DNA from: Streptomyces sp. ICBB 8177
Lineage (GTDB): Bacteria > Actinomycetota > Actinomycetes > Streptomycetales > Streptomycetaceae
NCBI RefSeq assembly: GCF_003144095.1
Contig: NZ_NSKH01000018.1
Location: 2,323,541-2,387,540 of the forward strand
Direction of reading: 5' to 3'
Length of the DNA stretch: 64,000 bases
Of the stretch, positions 8,223-15,930 are shown piece after piece. Under the pieces are notes generated by a model that ran no database searches, was not told where the DNA came from, and saw only the letters and a program-made list of their open reading frames with translations. Positions within the stretch are counted from its first letter, which is position 1, and the number at the start of each line of letters is the position of its first letter. Made by a program: the position numbers and the translations under genes.

Positions 8223-9206
8223 TCATCGCCCGGCGGCGAGGAGGGATTCCGCGACGGACGTGCGTGCGTACAGGACCGAGCGGCCGGCCCGGTGGGCGGT
8301 GACCAGGCCGGCGTTGCGCAGGGCCGTGAGGTTCTGGGAGACCCCGGCCTTGGAGAACCCGGTGCGTTGAGCCAGCTCCGTGGTCGTGGCCGGGGCCTCC
8401 AGTTCGGTGAGCAGGAGGGTCCGTCTTCGCCCGAGCACGGCGACGACGGCAGCGGTGCTGGTGACGGCGCGGCGTTCCCACAGCGTGCCGGTGCCGCGAG
8501 CCCGGTAGGCGAGTTGCGGCGGGTCGGGGGGAGCGATCCGCGTGGACAGGCCTGGCCCCTTGAAGGCCGCAGGAGCCAGGAGCAGCCCGGCGCCCGCCGT
8601 CTCCCGGGACAGGGATCGCGGCGAGCGGAGCAGGCGCAGTACGTCGTCGCCCCAGCTGACCTGAGGATGCAACTCGTTCAGGAGGTGGCCGACTCCGTAC
8701 TGCGAGACCTGCCGGGCACGGTGCAGGACGTCAGCCTCCAGCACCGTGCGGATCCGGGCCCAGTAGGGAGCGAGCGCCAGCTGCCAGTAGGTCTCGATCT
8801 CCTTCGCGATCCGCGCCAGACGGCTGCGCGGATCGGCGTACAGGGACCGCAGCCGGGCTCCGGCGCGGCCCTGGTGGTGTCCGAGGTGGTCGAGGTCCTG
8901 GCGGACACGGCGGGCGGGAGTGGCCACGATCGCGGCCAGCTCCTCCGCCAGCGTGGGCGCCGGACCGGCGGGCGCCGGGTTGAGGAAGTCCGGGACGTAG
9001 CCGGTGGCCGGGATCAGGTCGGCGAGCCACCCCTCGTCCAGGCCGGCAGCCGCGACCCGTGGCCGAACCTGCTCCAGCCAACGCCGGTGCACGGGATCCG
9101 CGGCACCGCAGGCCAGCATCCGCACGCTGCTCCCGACCTGCCACATCGGTGAGACGGCGAACCGCACCTGCGCCACGTCTCTCGCCGAGAACGCAAGCTC
9201 CGCCAC
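8223..9206 (-). CDS. ArsR-type winged-helix regulator with N-terminal DUF5937-like domain
   Basis: A 327-residue predicted transcription regulator. The DUF5937-like N-terminus is recognised from the AFSARDVAQVRFAVSPMWQ pattern that begins these proteins. The winged-helix domain is at the C-terminus (about 245-325), with recognition-helix sequence TELAQRTGFSKAGVSQNLTA. GTG 9206 is chosen because family members start directly at this point; the frame extends to a TTG at 9245. With the GTG start a 74-base divergent intergenic gap opens, containing a 20-base palindrome, which fits an autoregulated regulator next to its target, the aldo/keto reductase. The ligand is unknown. Confidence 0.75.
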   Translation of the reverse strand: MAELAFSARDVAQVRFAVSPMWQVGSSVRMLACGAADPVHRRWLEQVRPRVAAAGLDEGWLADLIPATGYVPDFLNPAPAGPAPTLAEELAAIVATPARRVRQDLDHLGHHQGRAGARLRSLYADPRSRLARIAKEIETYWQLALAPYWARIRTVLEADVLHRARQVSQYGVGHLLNELHPQVSWGDDVLRLLRSPRSLSRETAGAGLLLAPAAFKGPGLSTRIAPPDPPQLAYRARGTGTLWERRAVTSTAAVVAVLGRRRTLLLTELEAPATTTELAQRTGFSKAGVSQNLTALRNAGLVTAHRAGRSVLYARTSVAESLLAAGR

Positions 9207-9223
9207 GCCCTGAGCCCCCCGAG

Positions 9224-9243
9224 GATTCACCTGTACCTGAATC
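9224..9243. promoter_or_regulatory. Candidate operator between regulator and aldo/keto reductase
   Basis: The palindrome GATTCACCTGTACCTGAATC has perfect 6-base arms around an 8-base centre. It sits between the divergent starts at 9206 and 9281. A -10-like TAGCGT for the reductase follows at 9258-9263. If the regulator instead started at TTG 9245 the site would be inside its coding sequence. Confidence 0.5.
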
Positions 9244-9280
9244 AATGGCGGTCACCCTAGCGTGCGGAAATCATTCCGGC

Positions 9281-10201
9281 ATGACCTCGCAGACGATCAC
9301 TGCCGCAGCATCGGGAACCTGGACGCTGGGAGACCTGACGGTCAACCGGATCGGCTTCGGAGCGATGCGCCTGCCCCAGACCGGCAAGGCGCTGGTAGCC
9401 GACGCCGCCCCGCGCGACCGGGATCAGGCGATCACCGTGCTTCGCCGCGCCGTTGAGCTCGGCGTGAACCACATCGACACCGCCGCGTTCTACTTCTCCG
9501 CGCTGCGCTCGGCCAACGAACTGATCAACCGGGCTCTGAGCCCCTACCCGGACGACCTCGTCATCGCGACGAAAGTCGGGCAGCCGCGCGACCCGTCAGG
9601 GGCGTGGCTGCCCCACGCCGGGCCGGAGCAGTTGCGCGGACTGGTCGAGGAGAACCTGCGCCAGCTCGGCCGTGACCACCTGGATCTGGTGAATCTGCGC
9701 ATCGTCGGCTCAGGACCGATCGCCGAACGGTTCGGTGCGCTGGCCGAACTGCGTGAGGCCGGGCTCATCCGCCACCTCGGCCTGTCCAACGTCCACCCCC
9801 ACCACCTCGCCGAGGCCCAGGCCATCGCGCCCGTGGTCTGCGTGCAGAACATGTACGGCCTCGGAGTGCGGCCGGACCAGGACGCGTTCGTCCGTGCCTG
9901 CGGCGAGCAGGGTGTCGCCTTCGTGCCGTTCTACGCGATCGCCGCCGCCGGGCGCCAAGCCGGGGCGGGCGAGAGCGACCACCCGCAGATCCTCGCCGTC
10001 GCCCGGGCGCACGGCGCCAGCCCCGCGCAGGTCCGGATCGCCTGGACGCTGCACCGCGGTCCGCACGTACTGTCCATCCCCGGCACCGGTGACCCGGACC
10101 ACCTGGCGTCGAACGTGGCCGCGGGCGCCCTGCGGCTCTCCGAGGACGAGGTCGCCTTCCTCGACGACTCCCTGCACCGCCGGGAGCTCCAGGAGCCCTG
10201 A
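9281..10201 (+). CDS. Aldo/keto reductase
   Basis: A 306-residue TIM-barrel NADPH-dependent oxidoreductase. Visible features are the barrel opening LTVNRIGFGAMRLP, the catalytic Asp in GVNHIDTAAFYFS with the Tyr a few residues on, and the Lys in VIATKVG. The strand that usually carries the catalytic His (normally DLYLIH or similar) reads DLVNLRIVG, so the His is absent, as in some bacterial AKR subgroups. The C-terminal cofactor-binding part includes SIPGTGDPDHLASNV. ATG 9281 is used; an ATG at 9245 would add 12 residues. Divergent from the ArsR-type regulator, its likely controller. Substrate unknown. Confidence 0.9.
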   Translation: MTSQTITAAASGTWTLGDLTVNRIGFGAMRLPQTGKALVADAAPRDRDQAITVLRRAVELGVNHIDTAAFYFSALRSANELINRALSPYPDDLVIATKVGQPRDPSGAWLPHAGPEQLRGLVEENLRQLGRDHLDLVNLRIVGSGPIAERFGALAELREAGLIRHLGLSNVHPHHLAEAQAIAPVVCVQNMYGLGVRPDQDAFVRACGEQGVAFVPFYAIAAAGRQAGAGESDHPQILAVARAHGASPAQVRIAWTLHRGPHVLSIPGTGDPDHLASNVAAGALRLSEDEVAFLDDSLHRRELQEP

Positions 10202-10212
10202 GCGGCGCTCAG
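10198..10212. terminator. Palindrome spanning both convergent stop codons
   Basis: CTGAGCGGCGCTCAG is a perfect palindrome around a central G. It contains the TGA of the aldo/keto reductase (10199-10201) and the stop of the convergent small gene (10209-10211). It may act as a short bidirectional terminator; there is no T-run. Confidence 0.4.
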
Positions 10213-10514
10213 GCCCCGCCGCCTCCCGCGTCCGTCCCGCCGCCCCCGGCGGGGCGTCCGGTGCGGTGGCTCCAGGGCCACCGCAGACGGCCCGACGCCG
10301 CGTCGGCCTCCGGGTCGAACTCGTAGCGCCAGCGGCTGCGGCGCGGGCGGCCCGCCGGGGCGAGGCGGTAGACCAGCACCGTGCCGGGGGCGCCGTCCTC
10401 GCCCGGGACCGGGACGCGGTAGACCTTCGGCGGCTTGCCGGTGGCGCCCACCAGCACCGCGATCACGCGCCCGTCCAGCGGCCCGCCGCGGAACTCCGTC
10501 TCCTCGCTTCGCAC
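10209..10514 (-). CDS. Small conserved-type hypothetical protein
   Basis: A 101-residue protein from GTG 10514. It is not recognised as a named family. The first half ([13 protein letters not shown], then [11 protein letters not shown] and TVLVYRLAP) looks like a compact beta-rich fold similar to small actinobacterial proteins of unknown function; the C-terminus is Gly-rich. Third-position G+C is high throughout and no signal peptide or membrane segment is seen. It lies 48 bases downstream of the AurF-like gene on the same strand, so it may be the second gene of that transcript. Confidence 0.6.
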   Translation of the reverse strand: MRSEETEFRGGPLDGRVIAVLVGATGKPPKVYRVPVPGEDGAPGTVLVYRLAPAGRPRRSRWRYEFDPEADAASGRLRWPWSHRTGRPAGGGGTDAGGGGA

Positions 10515-10562
10515 CCCTTCAGCATCGCACCCCCACCGGCAACGCCGTCGCCGGTGGTCCGC

Positions 10563-11486
10563 TCAGGCCAGCAGCCCGGAGCTGACCCACAGCCGGCGCC
10601 CGGGGCCGCGCAGCACTCCGATCTCGTCCAGGAACTCGGTGAGCCGCCGGGCGGAGCGCAGCATCACCGCGCGCCGGTGCGGACTGCGCCGGGCCTGCTC
10701 GACGGCCTCCGCCGGGTTCAGCCCCACCGACTCGTACACTTTCGGGCTGATCAGCGACGCGGCGACCACGCGGGCGGTCTCGCCGGACATCAGCCGGGTC
10801 AGCCCCGCCTCCCAGCGCGGCGCGGTCGCCATCTGGCGGCGCAGTTCCTCGCGGGCGTAGCGCACGTGGCGGGACTCCTCGACCACGTGGATGCGGGTGA
10901 CCCCGCGTACCAGCGGCTGCACGCGTTCGTCCGGGAAGGTCTGCCGCTGCATCCAGTCGAGGATCTCCTCGACCAGCAGGGTCGCGGTGAACGACCCCGG
11001 TGTGGTGGAGACCGTCTTCATCAGCCGGGCCATGTTGTGGTGCAGCCGGGTCGGCCGGTAGACGGGCGTGCCGTACTTGCGCACCAGCCGGGCGAACATC
11101 ATCGAGTGGCGGCACTCGTCCGCGGTCTCGGTGAGCGCGTAGCGCACGTGACGGCTGGTGGGGTCGATGTCGTAGATGTGCCGCATCAGCAGCTGCATCA
11201 GGATGACCTCGAACCAGATGCCGGTCGAGGCGAGCGAGGCGGACTCGTGCTTGCTCAGCTCGATCCGCTGCTCGTCGGACATCCGCCGCCACAGCGGGGT
11301 GTCGTACAGCGAGCACAGTTCGGGCGGCCAGAACCACCGGCCGGCCTCGAAGGGCGCGTCCCAGTCGAGTTCGGTGTCCGGGTCGAACGAGTGCCTGGCG
11401 GACGCGTCCAGCAGTCGTTCTGCGACCTGCTCGCGTTCCCTGAGCAGGCCGATTCCGTCGCGGGTCGTCGGGTCGAGCGCTGTCAT
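10563..11486 (-). CDS. AurF-like diiron N-oxygenase
   Basis: A 307-residue protein of the AurF (p-aminobenzoate N-oxygenase) family. The all-helical ferritin-like core carries Glu93, Glu120, the ECRH motif (Glu124, His127), the Glu173/Glu174 pair, His200 and the ESRH motif (Glu204, His207). This is the 7-ligand pattern typical of AurF, including the extra His. AurF oxidises aryl amines to nitro groups. No PKS, NRPS or aminobenzoate genes flank it, so the substrate is not apparent. It is divergent from a second ferritin-like diiron protein, sharing a 238-base regulatory gap. Confidence 0.85.
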   Translation of the reverse strand: MTALDPTTRDGIGLLREREQVAERLLDASARHSFDPDTELDWDAPFEAGRWFWPPELCSLYDTPLWRRMSDEQRIELSKHESASLASTGIWFEVILMQLLMRHIYDIDPTSRHVRYALTETADECRHSMMFARLVRKYGTPVYRPTRLHHNMARLMKTVSTTPGSFTATLLVEEILDWMQRQTFPDERVQPLVRGVTRIHVVEESRHVRYAREELRRQMATAPRWEAGLTRLMSGETARVVAASLISPKVYESVGLNPAEAVEQARRSPHRRAVMLRSARRLTEFLDEIGVLRGPGRRLWVSSGLLA

Positions 11487-11617
11487 ACCACCGCCACCTA
11501 GGTGTTACCTCCGGTCACACTGCTATGGGACCGCCTGGCGGCACGGGGCGTCAATACCCCACGCCCACCCGGTGGAACAAGGGCGCGTGCCCTGTCGACG
11601 CCGCCACGGCCGACCTG

Positions 11618-11646
11618 TTGACCCCGTGCCGCCCTTCGTGTGACGC
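11618..11646 (+). promoter_or_regulatory. Candidate promoter for ferritin-like gene
   Basis: TTGACC (11618-11623), a 17-base spacer and TGACGC (11641-11646). The -35 is good and the -10 weak. It lies 79 bases upstream of the GTG start, and the palindrome at 11663 would fall in the early transcript or start region. Confidence 0.4.
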
Positions 11647-11662
11647 TGCGAACCGCCCACCG

Positions 11663-11679
11663 TGACAGCACAACTGTCA
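11663..11679. promoter_or_regulatory. Candidate operator between divergent diiron genes
   Basis: TGACAG-CACAA-CTGTCA is a perfect 6-base inverted repeat with a 5-base centre. Located just downstream of the candidate promoter and 46 bases before the ferritin-like start, it is well placed for repression. No regulator gene is adjacent. Confidence 0.45.
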
Positions 11680-11724
11680 AGCAGCCTGGGCCTGTCGGGG
11701 TCCTGTGAGCGTGAGGAGGCGTCG

Positions 11725-12840
11725 GTGTCGACGCAGGAGCTGTACGCGAGGGGTCCCGGGGACCCCGGCTGGTCCGTGCCGGCCGCCGGCCAGGCCCGGT
11801 TCACCTGGGAGTACGACGACGGCCGGGACCGGCTGCTGGCCCTGTACCAGAAGGGCAAGGACAAGCAGTGGGACGGCGCCCGGCGCATCGACTGGGACAT
11901 CGAGGTGGACCCGTACGACCCGCTGGGCGTCCCCGACGAGAACCTCACCGTCTTCGGCACCCGCTACTGGGACGCGATGAGCGAGGCCGAACGGCGGGAG
12001 CTGCGGCGGCACTTCGCCTCCTGGCAGTTCAGCCAGTTCCTCCACGGCGAGCAGGGCGCGATGGTGTGCGCGGCGCGCATCGTGGAGTCCGCGCCCGACC
12101 TGGACGCCAAGTTCTACTCGGCCACCCAGACCATGGACGAGGCGCGCCACGCGGAGATCTACGCGAGGTTCCTGCACGAGAAGGTCGGGATGCTCTACCC
12201 GATCAACGACAACCTCCAGTCGCTGCTGGGCGACACGCTGCGCGACTCGCGCTGGGACATGCCCTACCTCGGCATGCAGGTGCTCATCGAGGGCCTGGCG
12301 CTGGCCGCGTTCGGCATGCTGCGCGACACCACCGACAAGCCGCTGCCCAAGCAGGTCCTCGCGTACGTGATGCAGGACGAGGCGCGGCACGTCGCGTTCG
12401 GGCGGATGGCGCTGCGCGACTACTACAAGCAGCTGTCCGACGCCGAACTGCGCGAGCGCGAGGAGTTCGTCATCGAGGGCTGCTACCTGATGCGCGACCG
12501 GCTGCGCGGCGACGAGGTGCTGACCAACTTCGGCATCCCCGCCAAGGAGGCCGCCGAGCTGAGCGAACGGTCGGAGTACCTCCAGCTCTTCCGCAAGCTG
12601 CTCTTCAGCCGCATCGTGCCGTGCGTGAAGGACATCGGCCTGTGGGGCGAGCGGCTCCAGCGCGCCTACCTGGACATGGGCGTGTTCGAGATGGGCGACT
12701 CCAACCTCGACCTGCTGATGGCGCAGGACGAGGAGATCGCCGAGAAGCTGGACGCCGAGCGCTTCGCCGCCGAGGAGGCCGCCCGCACGCAGGAGGTCGC
12801 CGAGGCGATCCGGCAGGGCGCGGCGGCCGGCCAGGACTGA
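11725..12840 (+). CDS. Ferritin-like diiron protein (R2-like oxygenase superfamily)
   Basis: A 371-residue helical protein with two four-helix-bundle ligand pairs: Glu in FLHGEQGAM near 109, DEARHAE near 137-143, Glu in LIEGLALAAF near 187 and DEARHVAFG near 218-226. This Glu/ExxH twice pattern defines carboxylate-bridged diiron proteins such as R2-type oxidases and fatty-acid desaturase-like oxygenases. GTG 11725 is preferred over the longer frame because GAGGAGG lies 9 bases upstream. The C-terminus is a Glu/Ala-rich helix. Pairing with a divergent AurF-like gene suggests related oxidative chemistry, but the substrate is unknown. Confidence 0.8.
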   Translation: MSTQELYARGPGDPGWSVPAAGQARFTWEYDDGRDRLLALYQKGKDKQWDGARRIDWDIEVDPYDPLGVPDENLTVFGTRYWDAMSEAERRELRRHFASWQFSQFLHGEQGAMVCAARIVESAPDLDAKFYSATQTMDEARHAEIYARFLHEKVGMLYPINDNLQSLLGDTLRDSRWDMPYLGMQVLIEGLALAAFGMLRDTTDKPLPKQVLAYVMQDEARHVAFGRMALRDYYKQLSDAELREREEFVIEGCYLMRDRLRGDEVLTNFGIPAKEAAELSERSEYLQLFRKLLFSRIVPCVKDIGLWGERLQRAYLDMGVFEMGDSNLDLLMAQDEEIAEKLDAERFAAEEAARTQEVAEAIRQGAAAGQD

Positions 12841-12858
12841 CGCGGCGGCGCCTTCGGC

Positions 12859-14316
12859 TCACCCGCCCAGCACCGCGCGCATCACCGCCTGCGCGATCGG
12901 CGCCGCGTCGCCGCCGCCGGAGATGTCGGAGCGGTCGGCCGCCGCGTCCTCGACGACCACGGCCACCGCGACCGGCGCCACCGGTGCGTCGTTGGGGCGG
13001 GCCCAGGCGATGAACCAGGCGTACGGCGTACCGGAGTTGCCCACGCCGTGCTGCGCGGTGCCGGTCTTGCCGCCGACGTCCACCCCGGGGATGGCGGCGT
13101 TGGACCCGGTGCCCTTGGTCACCACGTCCGACATCATCCGCTGCAACTGCACCGCCGTCGACGGGTCCATCGCCTGCCCCAGCGCCCGCGGGCTCGTCGC
13201 GGTCAGGGTGCGTCCGCGCGAGTCGGTCTGCCGCGCCAGCACGTACGGGGTCATCAGCTCGCCGTCGTCCGCCACCGCCGCGGCCACCATCGCCATCTGC
13301 AACGGCGTGGCCCTGGTGTCGTACTGCCCGATCGAGGACAGTGCGAGCTGCGCGCCGTTCATCGAGGTGTCGAAGACCGACTCGCTGACGCCGGACGGGA
13401 TGTGCAGCCCGGGGTCGTCGAAGCCGAAGGCGCGCGCGGTGCGCACCATGGCGTTCAGCCCGACGTCCACGCCGAGCTTGGCGAAGACCGTGTTGCACGA
13501 GACCTGGAAGGCGTAGGCGAGCGTGGCGTTCGCGCAGCCGCTCGCCTCGTTGCCCAGCCGGGTCGAGGTGCCCGGCAGGGTGTACGGGTCGGGGGAGCGG
13601 GTGGGCGCGTCGACATCCCCGACCGTGTCGGCGTCAAGCGCGGCGGCCGCGGTGACCACCTTGAACGTGGATCCCGGCGGATAGGTCTGGCGGATCGCGC
13701 GGTTGAGCATCGGCTGCGCGGGATCGGCGGTCAGGCGCGTCCAGTCGGCGGTGGCGGCCGTGCCGGTGGCCGCGAAGCCGCCAGGGTCGTAGGACGGCGA
13801 GGAGACCAGCGCGAGGATCTTGCCGGTGGCCGGTTCCAGCGCGGCCACCGCGCCCTTGCGGCCGTCGAGACCGTCGAACGCGGCCTTCTGCGCGGCGGGC
13901 AGGATCGTGGAGTACACCCGGCCGCCCGGGTTCTGCTCGCGGGCGATCGCGTTCCACAGCGGCACCCGGGCCAGTCGCGGATCGGTGCCCGACAGCACCG
14001 CGTCGCCCGCGTTCTCCAGCAGCGTCGTGCCGTAGGTCTGCGAGGCGTAGCCGGTGACCGGCGCGTACAGCGGTCCGCTGGTGTACGTGCGCGCCCAGCG
14101 CAGCGGCCCGCCGGTGCGGCGGTTGCCGGTGAGCCGGGTGGTGCCCGCGTAGATCTCCCCGCGCGGCTGGGTGTAACGGGTGAGCACGGCGCGGCGGTTG
14201 GCCGGGTTGCCGTTGTACGACGAGGAGTTGACGACCTGCACACGCGTGGCGTTGACCAGCAGCGCGAACAGCAGCAGGCCGAGGAACGCGGCGGCGTGCC
14301 GGACGTGGCGGATCAC
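12859..14316 (-). CDS. Class B penicillin-binding protein (PBP2/PbpA type)
   Basis: A 485-residue D,D-transpeptidase. A single N-terminal membrane anchor (about residues 10-24) precedes a short dimerisation domain and the transpeptidase domain, with STFK at 216-219 (catalytic Ser), SCN at 273-275 and KTG at 417-419. All three penicillin-binding motifs are intact. The GTG start overlaps the upstream SEDS gene stop by four bases (GTGA), so the two are translationally coupled, as for glycosyltransferase/transpeptidase partners. No FHA, PP2C or PknB genes adjoin, so this is not the oriC-proximal cell-wall cluster but an extra pair, as seen in Streptomyces. Confidence 0.9.
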   Translation of the reverse strand: MIRHVRHAAAFLGLLLFALLVNATRVQVVNSSSYNGNPANRRAVLTRYTQPRGEIYAGTTRLTGNRRTGGPLRWARTYTSGPLYAPVTGYASQTYGTTLLENAGDAVLSGTDPRLARVPLWNAIAREQNPGGRVYSTILPAAQKAAFDGLDGRKGAVAALEPATGKILALVSSPSYDPGGFAATGTAATADWTRLTADPAQPMLNRAIRQTYPPGSTFKVVTAAAALDADTVGDVDAPTRSPDPYTLPGTSTRLGNEASGCANATLAYAFQVSCNTVFAKLGVDVGLNAMVRTARAFGFDDPGLHIPSGVSESVFDTSMNGAQLALSSIGQYDTRATPLQMAMVAAAVADDGELMTPYVLARQTDSRGRTLTATSPRALGQAMDPSTAVQLQRMMSDVVTKGTGSNAAIPGVDVGGKTGTAQHGVGNSGTPYAWFIAWARPNDAPVAPVAVAVVVEDAAADRSDISGGGDAAPIAQAVMRAVLGG

Positions 14317-15713
14317 GCGGCGGCGTCCCTTCCGGCGCGAGGCCTGCCCGGCGGGGCGCCCGCCCCCGGTTCCGCCCGTACCGGGCGCGGCGCCCTGGCC
14401 GAGTCGCTCAGCCGGATCAGCAGGGCGACGATGACCCAGTTGGTGACCACCGACGAGCCGCCCTGCGCCAGGAACGGCATCGCCATGCCGGTCAGCGGGA
14501 TCAGGTCGGTGACGCCGCCCGCGATCACGAAGACCTGCAACCCCAGGATCGCCGCCAGCCCCACCGCCAGCAGCCTGCCGAACGGATCGCGTACCGCGAG
14601 ACCCGACCGCAGGCCCCGGGCAACCAGCAGCGCGTACAGCAGGAACAGCGCGGACAGCCCGACCAGGCCCAGTTCCTCGCCCGCGGTGGCCAGGATGAAG
14701 TCGGACTTCGCGGCGAACCCGATCAGGATGGAGTGCCCCTGGCCGAGCCCGGTGCCCAGCAGGCCGCCCGCGCCGAACGCGAACAGCGACTGCGCCAGCT
14801 GACCGGCGCCCCGGCCCGCGGCGATGCTGGCGAAGGGGTGCAGCCAGTTCTCCACCCGGCTGTGCACGTGCGGCTCCAGCCGGCCCACGGCGACCGCACC
14901 GGCCGCCGCCAGCAGCAGCCCGACCGCGATCCAGCCGCGCCGCCCGGTGGCCACGTAGAGCATCACCACGAACAGCCCGAAGAACAGCAGCGACGTGCCG
15001 AGGTCGGTCTCCAGCACGAGCACGCCGATGCTCACGCCCCACACCACCAGGATCGGCCCGAGGACCCGTCCGGTGGGCAGCTGCACCTTCCACACCAGCC
15101 TGCGCCCGGTGTACGCCAGCGCGTGGGTGTGCGCGGCCAGGTACGCGGCGAAGAAGACCACGAGCAGCACCTTGGCGAACTCCCCGGGCTGGATCGAGAA
15201 GGCCCCCAGCCGGATCCAGATCCGCGCGCCGTTGATCGCCGGGAAGCCGATCGGGATCACCAGCAGCACCAGCGCGACCGTCATCGACAGATAGCCGTAG
15301 CGGGCCAGCGCCCGGTGGTCGCGCAGCGCCAGCACCACCGCGACGAACAGCGCCACGCCGAGCGCGGACCACACCATCTGGGTGGGCGCCGCCACGTCGT
15401 GCGGGGTCTGGAGGTCCAGGCGGTAGATCAGCACCAGGCCGGCGCCGTTGAGCAGCACCGCGATCGGCAGCAGCAGCGGATCGGCGTACCGGGCCCGGCG
15501 GCGCACCGCGAGGTGGGCCGCAACGGCGAGCGCGGCGAGCGTCCCGCCGTACCCGGCGACGTTCGGCGGCACCGTGCCGTGGTGGGCCAGCCCGACGTCC
15601 ACGTAGCCGTAGACGGTGATCAGCACGGCGAGCGCCAGCAGCGCCAGCTCCACGCCGCGCCGCCTGGGCAGTCGTACGGCCGGCACGGGAGCGACAGCCC
15701 GGGGAGCGCTCAT
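14313..15713 (-). CDS. SEDS-family peptidoglycan glycosyltransferase (FtsW/RodA type)
   Basis: A 466-residue polytopic membrane protein with about ten hydrophobic segments. Recognisable SEDS features include RIWIRLGAFSIQPGEFAKV near 190 and the final SSVVTNWVIVALLIRLSD segment. SEDS proteins polymerise lipid II glycan strands with a class B PBP, here encoded immediately downstream with overlapping codons. The ATG at 15713 is favoured over TTG 15722. A TAGGTT hexamer ends 7 bases before it with no Shine-Dalgarno, suggesting a leaderless mRNA. The short cytoplasmic C-terminal tail is Pro/Ala/Gly-rich. Confidence 0.9.
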   Translation of the reverse strand: MSAPRAVAPVPAVRLPRRRGVELALLALAVLITVYGYVDVGLAHHGTVPPNVAGYGGTLAALAVAAHLAVRRRARYADPLLLPIAVLLNGAGLVLIYRLDLQTPHDVAAPTQMVWSALGVALFVAVVLALRDHRALARYGYLSMTVALVLLVIPIGFPAINGARIWIRLGAFSIQPGEFAKVLLVVFFAAYLAAHTHALAYTGRRLVWKVQLPTGRVLGPILVVWGVSIGVLVLETDLGTSLLFFGLFVVMLYVATGRRGWIAVGLLLAAAGAVAVGRLEPHVHSRVENWLHPFASIAAGRGAGQLAQSLFAFGAGGLLGTGLGQGHSILIGFAAKSDFILATAGEELGLVGLSALFLLYALLVARGLRSGLAVRDPFGRLLAVGLAAILGLQVFVIAGGVTDLIPLTGMAMPFLAQGGSSVVTNWVIVALLIRLSDSARAPRPVRAEPGAGAPPGRPRAGRDAAA

Positions 15714-15720
15714 GGCTCGC

Positions 15721-15726
15721 AACCTA
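15721..15726 (-). promoter_or_regulatory. Leaderless -10 element for SEDS gene
   Basis: On the minus strand TAGGTT (15726 to 15721) ends 7 bases before ATG 15713, matching the TANNNT consensus and putting the transcript start at the start codon. Confidence 0.4.
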
Positions 15727-15832
15727 GCAAGCGGTGACCGTTATGTCCGGTATGGAGGCGGTGGCGGATGCCGGGTATGGCGGGGGCGGCGGCCGGGGCG
15801 ATGCGTTGCGTATGGCGGTGGCCAGAGTTTTG

Positions 15833-15916
15833 ATGGGTGAAGGTTCTGTACGCGTTTGTTGCGTTTTACAGCTAAAGGTCGATTCATTCCTTTCCCCACA
15901 CGAACGTCTTCCTTGA
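15833..15916 (+). CDS. Putative 27-residue leader peptide upstream of MFS transporter
   Basis: A short frame from ATG 15833 encodes MGEGSVRVCCVLQLKV followed by 11 more residues and ends at TGA 15916. It lies in an A/T-richer leader directly before the MFS gene. Codon 12 (15866-15868) is TTA, the rare leucine codon read by bldA tRNA in Streptomyces. The stop codon sits in the loop of the hairpin that holds the MFS gene's ribosome binding site, so a ribosome terminating here would disrupt that hairpin. This geometry resembles translational attenuators. The peptide's own ribosome binding site is weak, so translation is inferred. Confidence 0.4.
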   Translation: MGEGSVRVCCVLQLKVDSFLSPHERLP

Positions 15917-15922
15917 CGGAAG
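15908..15922 (+). promoter_or_regulatory. Hairpin sequestering the MFS ribosome binding site
   Basis: CTTCC-TTGAC-GGAAG forms a 5-base-pair stem. The right arm is the Shine-Dalgarno (GGAAGG, 15918-15923) of the MFS gene, 7 bases before ATG 15931. The loop contains the leader-peptide stop codon (15914-15916). Confidence 0.5.
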
Positions 15923-15930
15923 GTCCTCGT

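Noticed and set aside
10563-12840. Diiron pair as part of a polyketide or non-ribosomal peptide cluster
   Set aside because: No PKS, NRPS, aminobenzoate or tailoring genes lie within reach; flanks are an aldo/keto reductase and cell-wall genes.
12859-15372. 837-residue reading of the PBP frame extending upstream
   Set aside because: The upstream 350 codons are the out-of-frame shadow of the SEDS gene. The PBP membrane anchor and GTG start at 14316 define the real N-terminus.
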